This document shows, piece after piece, positions 8,152-16,181 of a DNA stretch of 38,346 nt. The notes below the pieces were generated by a model. It was not told where the DNA came from. It worked only from the letters and a program-made list of their open reading frames with translations, and searched no databases. The stretch covers positions 1-38,346 of the forward strand of contig QIAJ01000041.1 in assembly GCA_003225495.1 (NCBI GenBank), written 5' to 3'. Numbering within the stretch: position 1 is the first letter of the stretch; every line of letters starts with the position of its first letter. A program made the position numbers and the translations under genes. This stretch comes from Acidobacteriota bacterium (GTDB taxonomy: Bacteria; Acidobacteriota; Terriglobia; Terriglobales; Acidobacteriaceae).

Positions 8152-9078
8152 CTAAGCGATGCCTTCACCTCTAGCCTTCGCCATTTGCTGCGCGGTTGTG
8201 GAACCCTGCGTCTGAGCGGTCAGCACCAGCCACTTCATAATCCCGGGGCGCCTTTCGCCCAAAATCGTGAACCGCTCTCCGGTGCTGTAACGATCCAGCT
8301 CCGCAAACTGGTAGGCATGTGCCTTCTCGATATCGTCCGTGCTGGAGATGATCTCGACTTTGTGGCTCTGCGCGAACACCCGGCGCAGGTTCGGGCTGGT
8401 CTCGATATCAATGAAGTCATGCGCTTCCACAATCAAATCGTGCTGAACGAGAAAAGCCGCCAGCTCCCTGTTGAACAGCACATTTTCATATCCCTCACAA
8501 TCAGAGATGATCAGCGCCTTCTCGCCCAGCGGAAGAGATTTCAAAGCCTCAGCGTCGCAAAAATTTCCGATCTGAACTCGGCTTTCCAGACCATTCAACG
8601 CCGCCATTTCCGCACACATTTGCCGCGCTTTCGGAGATGTGTCAAAGGCAAAGACGTTGGCTGCTGGAAATCTGAGTCCCAGGCCGACTGCGTAGTAACC
8701 CTCCGCGCAGCCGATGTCGACAATTGCTGTGTAATCGTTGATCAAGAGCGCTTCCAGCGTCGGGTGCAATTCGGATTCATACGAACCCAGCAGCTTGGGC
8801 AGAATCATCGACCCGAAGGACTCCGCGGCAGGGTATCGCATTCCCTGGAAGGGGCCATGGGCGACTGTTAAAGTCGGGAATAATTCTTTAACGAGGCGAG
8901 CGAGCTTTTCGTCCTGATCTCTGGTTGCCCGCACAAACCGTGCGTGACCGTAAACCTTTGCAAGGTACTGCGACAACCGCCCGCAACCCCGGTAGAAGCG
9001 CCAGCCGAGTCTGGTTCTCGCGGTACGGTCAACGAAGAGTTTGAGAACGGCTTTTATTCCCATGGAACGGATCGGCAT
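8152..9078 (-). CDS. FkbM-like SAM-dependent methyltransferase
   Basis: About 308 residues from ATG 9078 (MPIRSMGIK). Motif I is AIVDIGCAEGYYAVGLGL, followed by VFAFDTSPKARQMC, IISDCEGYENVLF and LIVEAHDFID, the order seen in FkbM-type sugar O-methyltransferases. The frame is open further upstream to an ATG at 9141, but that start would overlap the preceding glycosyltransferase by 59 bases, so 9078, four bases after that stop, is preferred. No strong Shine-Dalgarno sequence is visible; the preceding stop lies close enough for reinitiation. It probably methylates a sugar hydroxyl of the surface glycan, which is inference. Confidence 0.8.
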   Translation of the reverse strand: MPIRSMGIKAVLKLFVDRTARTRLGWRFYRGCGRLSQYLAKVYGHARFVRATRDQDEKLARLVKELFPTLTVAHGPFQGMRYPAAESFGSMILPKLLGSYESELHPTLEALLINDYTAIVDIGCAEGYYAVGLGLRFPAANVFAFDTSPKARQMCAEMAALNGLESRVQIGNFCDAEALKSLPLGEKALIISDCEGYENVLFNRELAAFLVQHDLIVEAHDFIDIETSPNLRRVFAQSHKVEIISSTDDIEKAHAYQFAELDRYSTGERFTILGERRPGIMKWLVLTAQTQGSTTAQQMAKARGEGIA

Positions 9079-9082
9079 CGAC

Positions 9083-9979
9083 TCATTTAACCGCAAATAC
9101 CTTGGCCAGAGTCCCGGCGATTCCACGTTCTCTGACAACATCCCGCAGGCGCCTCGCTCGCATCATCATCACGGTAGCCGGTTTGGCCAGCTCTGAAAAT
9201 TTTCCAACTTTGTGCGCCTTTCGCTGGGAGACAAGCCTGCCGACAATCCTCTGCTCAAGCACCGTTCCGGCGATATAGACCCTCGGCCCCTCGCTCTTGT
9301 TCAATATCTCCACGGCCGCCTTCACGTGATCGACGTTCAGCTCAAAATTGACATGTCCATGAAGGATTTTTAAGCGCCCTTTCAAATATCCCTGCCCACG
9401 AAACTTACAGTTGTATTCCCTGGTTAACGTGGCCACCCGGACCTCGCTCCTATAAATGGCCACCCGGAAAAACGGTTGATCGTTGATCTTCTCGCCGGGC
9501 TTCTCTTCCAGGAACGCGTGGTACAGCTCGCCCCACTCGGCGAGAAGGCGGTCCACTTTTTCCGAACGCTTCAGCATCAGAATGCCGGTGTTGAATTCCG
9601 GGAAACTCTCCGGAATATCCGGTCGCGGATAGCGGTTGTGCCAATCTGTGTTCAAGTATTCTTCGTGGGTCGCCGCGCAGTCGAAGTGGTCAAGCAGGGA
9701 AAACAGTTCCGGGATCGGTTCGGCCACGTAGATGTCGGCATCGATAAAAAGAGTCCGGTCGTAAGGCGATTCCCGCATCAAGCGAGTCTTATCGAAGAAA
9801 CCGTCCTGAGTTGGTTCCACGCGGACGACTTTTTCAAAAAATGGGCTCTCGACTGGAAATTGTGAGAAGACCGTGATCGGCAACTGCGGCATCGCCCGCT
9901 TCAGACTCGCGGCGGAAGTCAGCAGCATTTCCACATATCGCGGGTCCTGCGTGATGATGTAGATCGCGCCCTGTGACAT
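9083..9979 (-). CDS. GT-A-type glycosyltransferase (GT8-like nucleotide-sugar transferase)
   Basis: A 298-residue protein starting MSQGAIYIITQDPRYVEML. A DxD metal/nucleotide-sugar motif sits in TLFIDADIYV (DAD at residues 80-82), preceded by KTRLMRESPYD, a layout common to GT-A enzymes that follow the acceptor-conformation pattern LxxSPYDxTLxLDxD. FPEFNTGILMLKRS and NDQPFFRVA correspond to the NxGxxLxK and NDQxxF motifs of GT8/stealth-like transferases. The C-terminal basic stretch (RARRLRDVVRERG) may contact membranes. Likely a cytoplasmic transferase building the repeat unit; donor and acceptor are unknown. It lies between pseC and the FkbM-like methyltransferase. Confidence 0.78.
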   Translation of the reverse strand: MSQGAIYIITQDPRYVEMLLTSAASLKRAMPQLPITVFSQFPVESPFFEKVVRVEPTQDGFFDKTRLMRESPYDRTLFIDADIYVAEPIPELFSLLDHFDCAATHEEYLNTDWHNRYPRPDIPESFPEFNTGILMLKRSEKVDRLLAEWGELYHAFLEEKPGEKINDQPFFRVAIYRSEVRVATLTREYNCKFRGQGYLKGRLKILHGHVNFELNVDHVKAAVEILNKSEGPRVYIAGTVLEQRIVGRLVSQRKAHKVGKFSELAKPATVMMMRARRLRDVVRERGIAGTLAKVFAVK

Positions 9980-10030
9980 TCGTTATTCCTGAAGTCGGCT
10001 CTTGCCTTACGGCACGAAAAGCGCTATCCA

Positions 10031-11242
10031 CTAGCGCGAGAAGAAATTCAGAACCTTGCTTACCGCCGCGATCACGTCTTTCACGTCCTGATCCGTCATG
10101 GCGTGAAACATTGGAAGGCTGATGAGGCGCTCGTACGCGTCGTCGGCCACTGGATACTCTCCGCCCTGGTAGCCAAACTGCTCGCGATAGTACGGATGGT
10201 GATGAACCGGAACGTAGTGGACATTCACGCCCAGATTCTCCGCACGCAGTGCCTGAAATATCTCGGGCCGCCGCGCGGACAACAATTCCAGCCGCAGTCG
10301 GATCGGATACAAATGCCATGCCGGGTTCATCCCGTCTCTTACGACCGGAGCCATCACCGCAGGCAATTCCCGAAACGCACTCGTGTATTGCGCGGCAATC
10401 ATGCGCCGCCGCGCGAGATTCGACTCTAGCTTTCTGAGCTGGGAAATCCCCAGCGCGCACGCGATATCCGTCAGCCTGTAGTTGAAGCCGAGCAAGACCA
10501 TCTCATAAAACCATTGTCCGCTTGCCTGTCGCTGACGGGCCTCGCTGCTGATGCCGTGATTACGAAACTGTCGCAGAGTCTCCGCCAGCTTTGCCTCGTC
10601 GGTGGTCACCATCCCGCCTTCGCCTGTGGTCAGGTGCTTCACCGGATGAAAGCTGAACACCGTCATGTCAGCGATGCCGCCGACCTTCTTCCCAAAATGT
10701 TCAGCTCCCAGCGCATGGCAGGCATCCTCGATCAAAACGAGCCCGTCTCGTTCCGCAATTGCTCTCAGCTCGACCAAGTCCGCTGGATGTCCCGAATAGT
10801 CCACCGCAATCAGAGCCTTCGTACGCGATGAAATCTTTCTGCGAACTTTATCTGGATCAAGGTTGAGCGTGTCTGCGCTCACATCCGCAAACACCGGGGT
10901 AGCGTCCTGGTACAGAACACAGTTTGCGGTCGCGCAGAAAGTCATTGGAGTTGTGACGGCTTCGTCTCCCGACTTCAAACCAGCGGCAAATGCCGCCGCG
11001 TGCAATGCCGCGGTTCCCGAACTCACGCTGACCGCGTGTTTCGTCCCCACCCACTCCGCAAATTGTTCTTCGAACTCCGCCACCTTCGGCCCAGTCGTCA
11101 GCCAGTCCGATTTCAGAACCTCGACTACGGACTGGATGTCTTCTTCGTCTAGACTCTGACGGCCGTACGGCAGCAGCGCCTCCCGCACAGGAGGACCGCC
11201 TTTGATCGCAAGAGTCTCTAACCTTGTGGGGGTGGCACTCAT
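10031..11242 (-). CDS. pseC: UDP-4-amino-4,6-dideoxy-N-acetyl-L-altrosamine transaminase (PseC)
   Basis: A 403-residue DegT/DnrJ/EryC1/StrS aminotransferase, PLP-dependent, the second Pse step: it aminates C4 of the PseB product using an amino donor. Visible features are LPYGRQSLDEEDIQSVVEVLKSDWLTTGP (N-terminal PseC/ArnB signature), AVSVSSGTAALHAA, IEDACHALGA, and the PLP lysine in FHPVKHLTTGEGG (about K202). Start ATG at 11242 lies three bases past the pseB stop at 11246, so the two are translated together. PseC rather than ArnB or another DegT enzyme is chosen because PseB lies immediately upstream and PseG-PseH downstream. Confidence 0.9.
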   Translation of the reverse strand: MSATPTRLETLAIKGGPPVREALLPYGRQSLDEEDIQSVVEVLKSDWLTTGPKVAEFEEQFAEWVGTKHAVSVSSGTAALHAAAFAAGLKSGDEAVTTPMTFCATANCVLYQDATPVFADVSADTLNLDPDKVRRKISSRTKALIAVDYSGHPADLVELRAIAERDGLVLIEDACHALGAEHFGKKVGGIADMTVFSFHPVKHLTTGEGGMVTTDEAKLAETLRQFRNHGISSEARQRQASGQWFYEMVLLGFNYRLTDIACALGISQLRKLESNLARRRMIAAQYTSAFRELPAVMAPVVRDGMNPAWHLYPIRLRLELLSARRPEIFQALRAENLGVNVHYVPVHHHPYYREQFGYQGGEYPVADDAYERLISLPMFHAMTDQDVKDVIAAVSKVLNFFSR

Positions 11243-11245
11243 GTC

Positions 11246-12256
11246 TTAGGCCGATGCCGGCATCGCCTCTGAGGCATTTCTTTCCGGAGCAACCAATTCT
11301 TCGAGTTCGCGCCGGGTCAGCCAGCGGTCATTGGCATCGCTGGAATAGCGGAATCCTTCGGGCAACGGCCTCGCGTGAACCCAGTTGTCAGACCTCCACC
11401 AGGGATGCGTGGGCTGAATGACGAACATCTCTTCTGTCTCCAGCGTGTTGCGCGATTCGTCTTCAGAAACCAGCACCTCATGCAGCTTTTCCCCCGGCCG
11501 AATCCCGATGTTCTCGACCTCGCATCCCGGCGCGATCGTTTCAGCCAGGTCCAGCAGCCGCATGCTGGGAATTTTGGGGACAAAAATCTCGCCGCCATGC
11601 ATTTGTTCCAGGCAGCTGATTACGAACTTCACGCCGTGCTCAAGCGTCAGCCAGAAACGCGTCATCCGCGGATCAGTAATCGTGATCTTGCCGCGCTTGC
11701 GCTGCTCGATAAAAATTGGAATCACGCTGCCCCGGCTGCCCACGACGTTCCCGTAGCGCGCGCAACTGAAGCGGGTATCTCGCGTGCCTGCATAAGCGTT
11801 CGCCTGCACGAACATTTTTTCCGCGCATAGCTTGGTGGCGCCATAAAGATTAATGGGATTCACGGCCTTGTCGGTGCTGAGAGCCAGAATTCTTCGTACA
11901 TCCGAGTCGATGGCGGCGTCGATCACATTGCGGCCGCCCATGATGTTGGTCTGAATGGCTTCGAAAGGGTTGTACTCGCAGGCCGGCACCTGCTTCAGCG
12001 CAGCCGCATGGATCACAATCGTGATTTCCGACAGCGCCCTCCTCAGCCGGTCAACATCCCGCACATCACCGATGAAGTAACGCAAGCTGGGATGCTGAAA
12101 ACCGGATTCTCGCATTTCGTGTTGCTTTAGTTCGTCGCGGCTAAAAATCACCAACCGGTGCGGATGATACTCGCGCAACATGACTTCAACGAACTTTTTC
12201 CCGAATGATCCCGTACCGCCCGTCACCAATATGGATTCTTGTGACCAATTCACCAT
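11246..12256 (-). CDS. pseB: UDP-N-acetylglucosamine 4,6-dehydratase, C5-inverting (PseB)
   Basis: First enzyme of the Pse pathway: dehydrates UDP-GlcNAc at C4/C6 with inversion at C5, NADP-dependent. The Rossmann glycine motif TGGTGSFGKKF is at residues 12-22; RLVIFSRDELKQHEMRE, VIHAAALKQVPACEYNPFEAIQTNI, ALSTDKAVNPINLYGATKLCAEK (with the YxxxK pair) are all PseB/FlaA1-family hallmarks. The ATG at 12256 (MVNWSQ) has AAAGGGA about 5 bases upstream; an earlier in-frame ATG at 12313 would add 19 poorly conserved residues. From 12256 the length is 336 residues, normal for PseB. It is the first gene of the minus-strand operon and diverges from the exopolysaccharide gene at 12543. Confidence 0.92.
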   Translation of the reverse strand: MVNWSQESILVTGGTGSFGKKFVEVMLREYHPHRLVIFSRDELKQHEMRESGFQHPSLRYFIGDVRDVDRLRRALSEITIVIHAAALKQVPACEYNPFEAIQTNIMGGRNVIDAAIDSDVRRILALSTDKAVNPINLYGATKLCAEKMFVQANAYAGTRDTRFSCARYGNVVGSRGSVIPIFIEQRKRGKITITDPRMTRFWLTLEHGVKFVISCLEQMHGGEIFVPKIPSMRLLDLAETIAPGCEVENIGIRPGEKLHEVLVSEDESRNTLETEEMFVIQPTHPWWRSDNWVHARPLPEGFRYSSDANDRWLTRRELEELVAPERNASEAMPASA

Positions 12257-12542
12257 GGTTTCCCTTTGTTCTGTTTCCTCTTCATTGCCCGGAAAGACCC
12301 TGCCGAAAAGCAATTCGGTTCCGGGCCAGGCTTCTTGTGTTCGCTAGTATAGCGGAGGATTAACTAGAGCGCCCTCAGCGCTAACCGGCACAAGCGACGC
12401 AAATATTGCCTCAGAGATATTTCCAGATAGTGCTAGAATCAGGCAAATTCTTCATAACACGCCGCCGCCGTCTGCCTGCAGACAGCAACGAAAGGCGGGA
12501 AAGCGTGCCGTTAGGTTCAGTCGTGGACTTTAAGGAGCAGTA
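12257..12542. promoter_or_regulatory. Divergent intergenic region between the Pse operon and the exopolysaccharide operon
   Basis: A 286-base non-coding stretch separates the two outward-reading operons and must hold both promoters. It contains a perfect inverted repeat GTCTGC-CT-GCAGAC at 12470-12483, about 60 bases before the plus-strand gene, which could be an operator or a leader hairpin. AAGGAG at 12533-12538 is the ribosome binding site of the gene at 12543. No pair of -35/-10 boxes with good spacing could be assigned with confidence. Confidence 0.5.
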
Positions 12543-14882
12543 ATGGCACTGGGACCTCTGGTTCCACACAACGACGGCTTTCGGGAAATCCAACCCGCTG
12601 AGCCCACTGAACTGATCAAGCCTATTGGCCCCGGCCTTTATACGGTGCTGCCGTCCCAGGAATCAGCCCTGCGCGAGTATCTGCGCGTGCTGCTCAAACG
12701 CAAATGGATCATCATCGCCTGCGTGGTGGGAATCTTCGCAGCCGTTGCGATTGCCAGTCTCCGCCAGACGCCGGTATTCGACGCCGTCGGCCGCATCGCA
12801 ATCAACAAGGCCGACTCGAATCTTGTCACCTTTAAGGACTCCATGCCGGTCATGGACTACTATGACCCGACCGATCTCGACACCGAAACACGCATTCTGC
12901 AAAGCGACATTCTCGCCTTACAGGTGATTCGCCAGCTGAACCTCGACAAGCGTCCTGAGTATGGCGGTCAATCCGCCCCTCAGCCCAACCTGGTGGCGGA
13001 CCCACTGCAGAATGATTCCAAACGTACAACGGCATTGTTGGGAGGCTTCAAGGGGAACTTGAAGGTCTCGCTGATTCCGAACACGCGCATTATCGAGATT
13101 CACTACCGCAGCACCGATCCGACACTGGCGGCCAGCGTCGTGAATACTCTCGCCGCTACTTACGTGGAGCAGAACTTCAAGACCAAGTTTGAATCCACCA
13201 TGCAAGCCTCCGACTGGCTTTCGAAACAACTGGTGGACCTGCAAATGAAAGTGGAAACATCCCAGGAAAAGCTGGTGCGTTACCAGAAGGAACACGAGAT
13301 CCTCGGGATCGACGAAAAACAAAACATCATCACCCAGAAGCTCGATGAGTTGAACAAGGAATTGACCTCGGCCGAGTCGGAACGCATGGAGAAAGAAGCA
13401 ATCTATCGCATGACCCAAACCGGCGATCCCGATGCAGTCGCATCGGCAGTCACGTCGGCTCCGGTTGCCACTCTCGCCGGCACCGGTTCATCTCCGCTTC
13501 TCGACAAACTCCACCAGCAGCAGGCAGATCTCAAAATTCAGGTCGCGGAGCTCAGCACTCAGTTCGGTCCGGCTTATCCTAAGGTTGCGCAGCTCAACAG
13601 CCAGCTCAAGGAAATCGAGAATCAGATTCAGGTGGAAACGCGCAAAGCCGTCGATCACTTGCGCGGCCAGTATCAGACCGCATTACAGCGCGAGACGATG
13701 TTGCGCGCAGCTTTGGAAAAGCAGAAGCAGGAAGCGAACCGTCTGAACGAAAACGCGATCGATTACACCCTGCTGAAGCGTGACGTTGACTCCAACCGCC
13801 AACTGTACGAAGGCCTTCTCGAAAAACTCAAGCAAGCCGGAGTCACAGCAGGTCTGAAATCCAACAATTTCCGCATCGTGGATCCCGCCCGCTCCCCGAA
13901 CGCGCCGGTGGAACCGAATATCCCTCGCAATTTGTTGTTCGCCCTCGTGCTCGGGGTCAGCTCGGGCGTCGGCCTTGCCTTCCTCTTGGAGGGGATGGAC
14001 AACACGGTCCGCACTACGGAACAGGCCCAGATGATTTCCGCGCTTCCGTCGTTGGGCATGATTCCGCTCGGCTCCAAGTCGCGCAACAACGGAACCGGCA
14101 TCGGCCGTCTGACATTGACTTCATCCAGAGAAGTCGTGGAACTGGTCACACAGGTTCGTCCGCAATCGCAAATGGCCGAGTCATACCGCGCTCTGCGCAC
14201 CTCGCTGTTGCTCTCCAGCCTGGGCGGGCCTCCTAAGGTCATCATGGTGACGAGCGCGCGGCCGCAGGAAGGAAAGACTACTACCGCTATCAACTCCGCC
14301 ATCGTGCTCGCACAAAAAGGCGTCCGCGTCCTTCTCGTCGATGCAGATCTGCGCCGCCCCAGCGTTCACAAGACGCTCGGCATGGGCCCGCGCAGCGGTC
14401 TGAGCAATGTGCTCACCGGGAACGCGACTTTGGAACAGGCCATTTCTCCATCTCCGATCCTGCCCAATCTTTTTATCCTTACCGCGGGTTCCCCACCCCC
14501 GAACCCGGCCGAACTACTGGCCTCTTCGAACATGAAGGACGTTTTGGACGAATTGCGGGAGCAGTTTGATCACGTGGTGATTGACACTCCTCCCACTCTC
14601 TCCGTGACCGACGCTGTCGTGCTCTCGCCGCGCGTGGACGCCATCGTTTTGGTAATCCGCTCTGGTCAGACGACCAAGCAGGCGCTGCGCCGAGCGCGCG
14701 ACATTCTGATGCAGGTCAATGCTCATGTCACCGGGGTGCTGCTGAACGCCGTCGACCTGACTTCACCGGACTACTACTATTATTACGAGTACCAGGGCAA
14801 ATACAGTCAGTACTATCAGGAAGATCCGCCCGATCCACCCGCGGAGGCACAAAAGCAACCGCAGGCGGCCTCCGGCGTCTGA
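12543..14882 (+). CDS. Wzz/Wzc-like polysaccharide co-polymerase with BY-kinase domain
   Basis: A 779-residue inner-membrane protein controlling exopolysaccharide chain length and export. TM1 is at about residues 54-72 (WIIIACVVGIFAAVAIASL), followed by a long periplasmic coiled-coil region (SAESERMEKEA, QQQADLKIQVAELSTQF), a GNVR-like segment (LKRDVDSNRQLYEGLLEKLK), TM2 at about 459-480 and a cytoplasmic BY-kinase. The Walker A-like SARPQEGKTTTAINSA is near residue 572, Walker A' VLLVDADLRRPSVH follows, then FDHVVIDTPPTLSVTDA. A C-terminal tyrosine cluster (YYYYYEYQ, YSQYYQ, around residues 743-760) is the expected autophosphorylation site. RBS AAGGAG lies 4-9 bases upstream of ATG. First gene of the divergent operon. 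Confidence 0.93.
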   Translation: MALGPLVPHNDGFREIQPAEPTELIKPIGPGLYTVLPSQESALREYLRVLLKRKWIIIACVVGIFAAVAIASLRQTPVFDAVGRIAINKADSNLVTFKDSMPVMDYYDPTDLDTETRILQSDILALQVIRQLNLDKRPEYGGQSAPQPNLVADPLQNDSKRTTALLGGFKGNLKVSLIPNTRIIEIHYRSTDPTLAASVVNTLAATYVEQNFKTKFESTMQASDWLSKQLVDLQMKVETSQEKLVRYQKEHEILGIDEKQNIITQKLDELNKELTSAESERMEKEAIYRMTQTGDPDAVASAVTSAPVATLAGTGSSPLLDKLHQQQADLKIQVAELSTQFGPAYPKVAQLNSQLKEIENQIQVETRKAVDHLRGQYQTALQRETMLRAALEKQKQEANRLNENAIDYTLLKRDVDSNRQLYEGLLEKLKQAGVTAGLKSNNFRIVDPARSPNAPVEPNIPRNLLFALVLGVSSGVGLAFLLEGMDNTVRTTEQAQMISALPSLGMIPLGSKSRNNGTGIGRLTLTSSREVVELVTQVRPQSQMAESYRALRTSLLLSSLGGPPKVIMVTSARPQEGKTTTAINSAIVLAQKGVRVLLVDADLRRPSVHKTLGMGPRSGLSNVLTGNATLEQAISPSPILPNLFILTAGSPPPNPAELLASSNMKDVLDELREQFDHVVIDTPPTLSVTDAVVLSPRVDAIVLVIRSGQTTKQALRRARDILMQVNAHVTGVLLNAVDLTSPDYYYYYEYQGKYSQYYQEDPPDPPAEAQKQPQAASGV

Positions 14883-14918
14883 AGGGGCTGCAAATTATTC
14901 GGGCCGATATTTTTCACG

Positions 14919-16181
14919 ATGGTCATTCCTCTGTCGGGTCAGCAACGTTGGCTTTTCGCAGGCTCCGCCTTGCTTACGGTTGTGTACCTGCTTCTGGCCG
15001 CAAGAGAATTTGCCGCCAGCCACTACGCCTTCCACCCGGATTTGCCCAGCCTCGAACGGGCAGTGCATCTCACTCCAGAAAATGCCGACTACCGTCATCG
15101 CCTAGGACGCTACTTCGCATTTGTCGACGCGAATCCCCAGAGCGCGCTCGACAACTATCAGGCAGCTACGCGTCTGAATCCCCATCAGGCGCGCTACTGG
15201 TTCGATCTGGCAGCCGCCTATCAGGTTGCGGGCAATTCAGACGGTCAACGCGATGCCCTTGAGCACGCCCTGCAAGCCGAGCCTACGGCTCCCGATGTAG
15301 CGTGGGAAGCAGCTAACTTTTTTCTGATTTCGGGCGATACCGACCGCGCACTCCGCGAATTGCGAGTCGTCATCGAGAACGATTCCTCCATCGCGCCGAT
15401 CGCTCTTCAATCCTGTTGGCGTGTGCGTCCCGACGTGGACGCACTTCTCCGCGACGTGGTTCCCCACCGCACGGACACGCTGATCCCGTTTCTTTCTCTC
15501 CTTCAGAGCAAGCAGGAAACCGAAAGTGCCATCCAGGTTTGGAATCAGTTGGTGCAGGTGCATCAGAAGTTCGAGAACCGCTACCTGTTCGATTACATTC
15601 GCTACCTCGTGCAGGCCCACCGGCCCGATGCCGCCGAGGCGGCATGGCAGCAGGCCTCGACCGTGCTCAACCTTCCGGCCTATCTTCAAAATTCGGATAA
15701 CCTGATCGTCAACGGAAACTTCAGCCTCGATGTCCTTAACGGAGGCTTTGACTGGACTTACCAGACGCAGCCCAGCGTGAAACTTCAACTTGATCCTAGT
15801 GATTTCCGCGAGGGGCAACGTTCGCTCTCAATCACATTTGAAGGGCCGGGCATTTCCGATGCGGGCATTCGGCAACTGATTCCGGTCCGGGGCGCAACCG
15901 CATATGACTTCACCGCGTACTACAAGTCATCGCCATTTCAGGGAGCCGGAGGGCCACAAATCGTTGTGCGTGACTACTACACCGGGCAGCCGGTCTTCAC
16001 CAGCGATCCACTGACCGACGCCGATTTCTGGAAGCCGGTGCATTCACGCTTCACCACTCCCGCATCCACCGCACTCCTGGTGGTGAAGATCGAACGTATC
16101 CCGCCCGGAAGCCCGATGCGCGGTAAACTCTGGCTCGACGACTTTCAACTTTCTCCAGGAACTTCCGAGGACCGACAGTGA
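14919..16181 (+). CDS. TPR membrane protein with C-terminal carbohydrate-binding-like domain
   Basis: A 420-residue protein with one N-terminal TM/signal anchor (WLFAGSALLTVVYLLLAA), so most of it is probably periplasmic. Residues about 40-240 contain TPR-like helices (PENADYRHRLGRYFAFVDANPQSAL, DNYQAATRLNPHQARYWFDLAAAY, RDALEHALQAEPTAPDVAWEAANF). From about residue 265 (NLIVNGNFSLDVLNGGFDWTY) it has the opening and body of a CBM4_9-like jelly-roll, ending KLWLDDFQLSPG. It may hold polymer or protein partners during exopolysaccharide assembly; this is inference from position between the Wzc-like and ligase-like genes. Its stop overlaps the next GTG start as GTGA. Confidence 0.75.
   Translation: MVIPLSGQQRWLFAGSALLTVVYLLLAAREFAASHYAFHPDLPSLERAVHLTPENADYRHRLGRYFAFVDANPQSALDNYQAATRLNPHQARYWFDLAAAYQVAGNSDGQRDALEHALQAEPTAPDVAWEAANFFLISGDTDRALRELRVVIENDSSIAPIALQSCWRVRPDVDALLRDVVPHRTDTLIPFLSLLQSKQETESAIQVWNQLVQVHQKFENRYLFDYIRYLVQAHRPDAAEAAWQQASTVLNLPAYLQNSDNLIVNGNFSLDVLNGGFDWTYQTQPSVKLQLDPSDFREGQRSLSITFEGPGISDAGIRQLIPVRGATAYDFTAYYKSSPFQGAGGPQIVVRDYYTGQPVFTSDPLTDADFWKPVHSRFTTPASTALLVVKIERIPPGSPMRGKLWLDDFQLSPGTSEDRQ

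Noticed and set aside
8152-9141. FkbM-like methyltransferase starting at 9141
   Set aside because: This start overlaps the upstream glycosyltransferase by 59 bases; ATG 9078 sits four bases after that stop and fits the operon spacing.
12408-12440. TTGCCT ... TAGAAT as a sigma-70 promoter for the exopolysaccharide operon
   Set aside because: Spacing between the two hexamers is about 22 bases, too long for a confident call.
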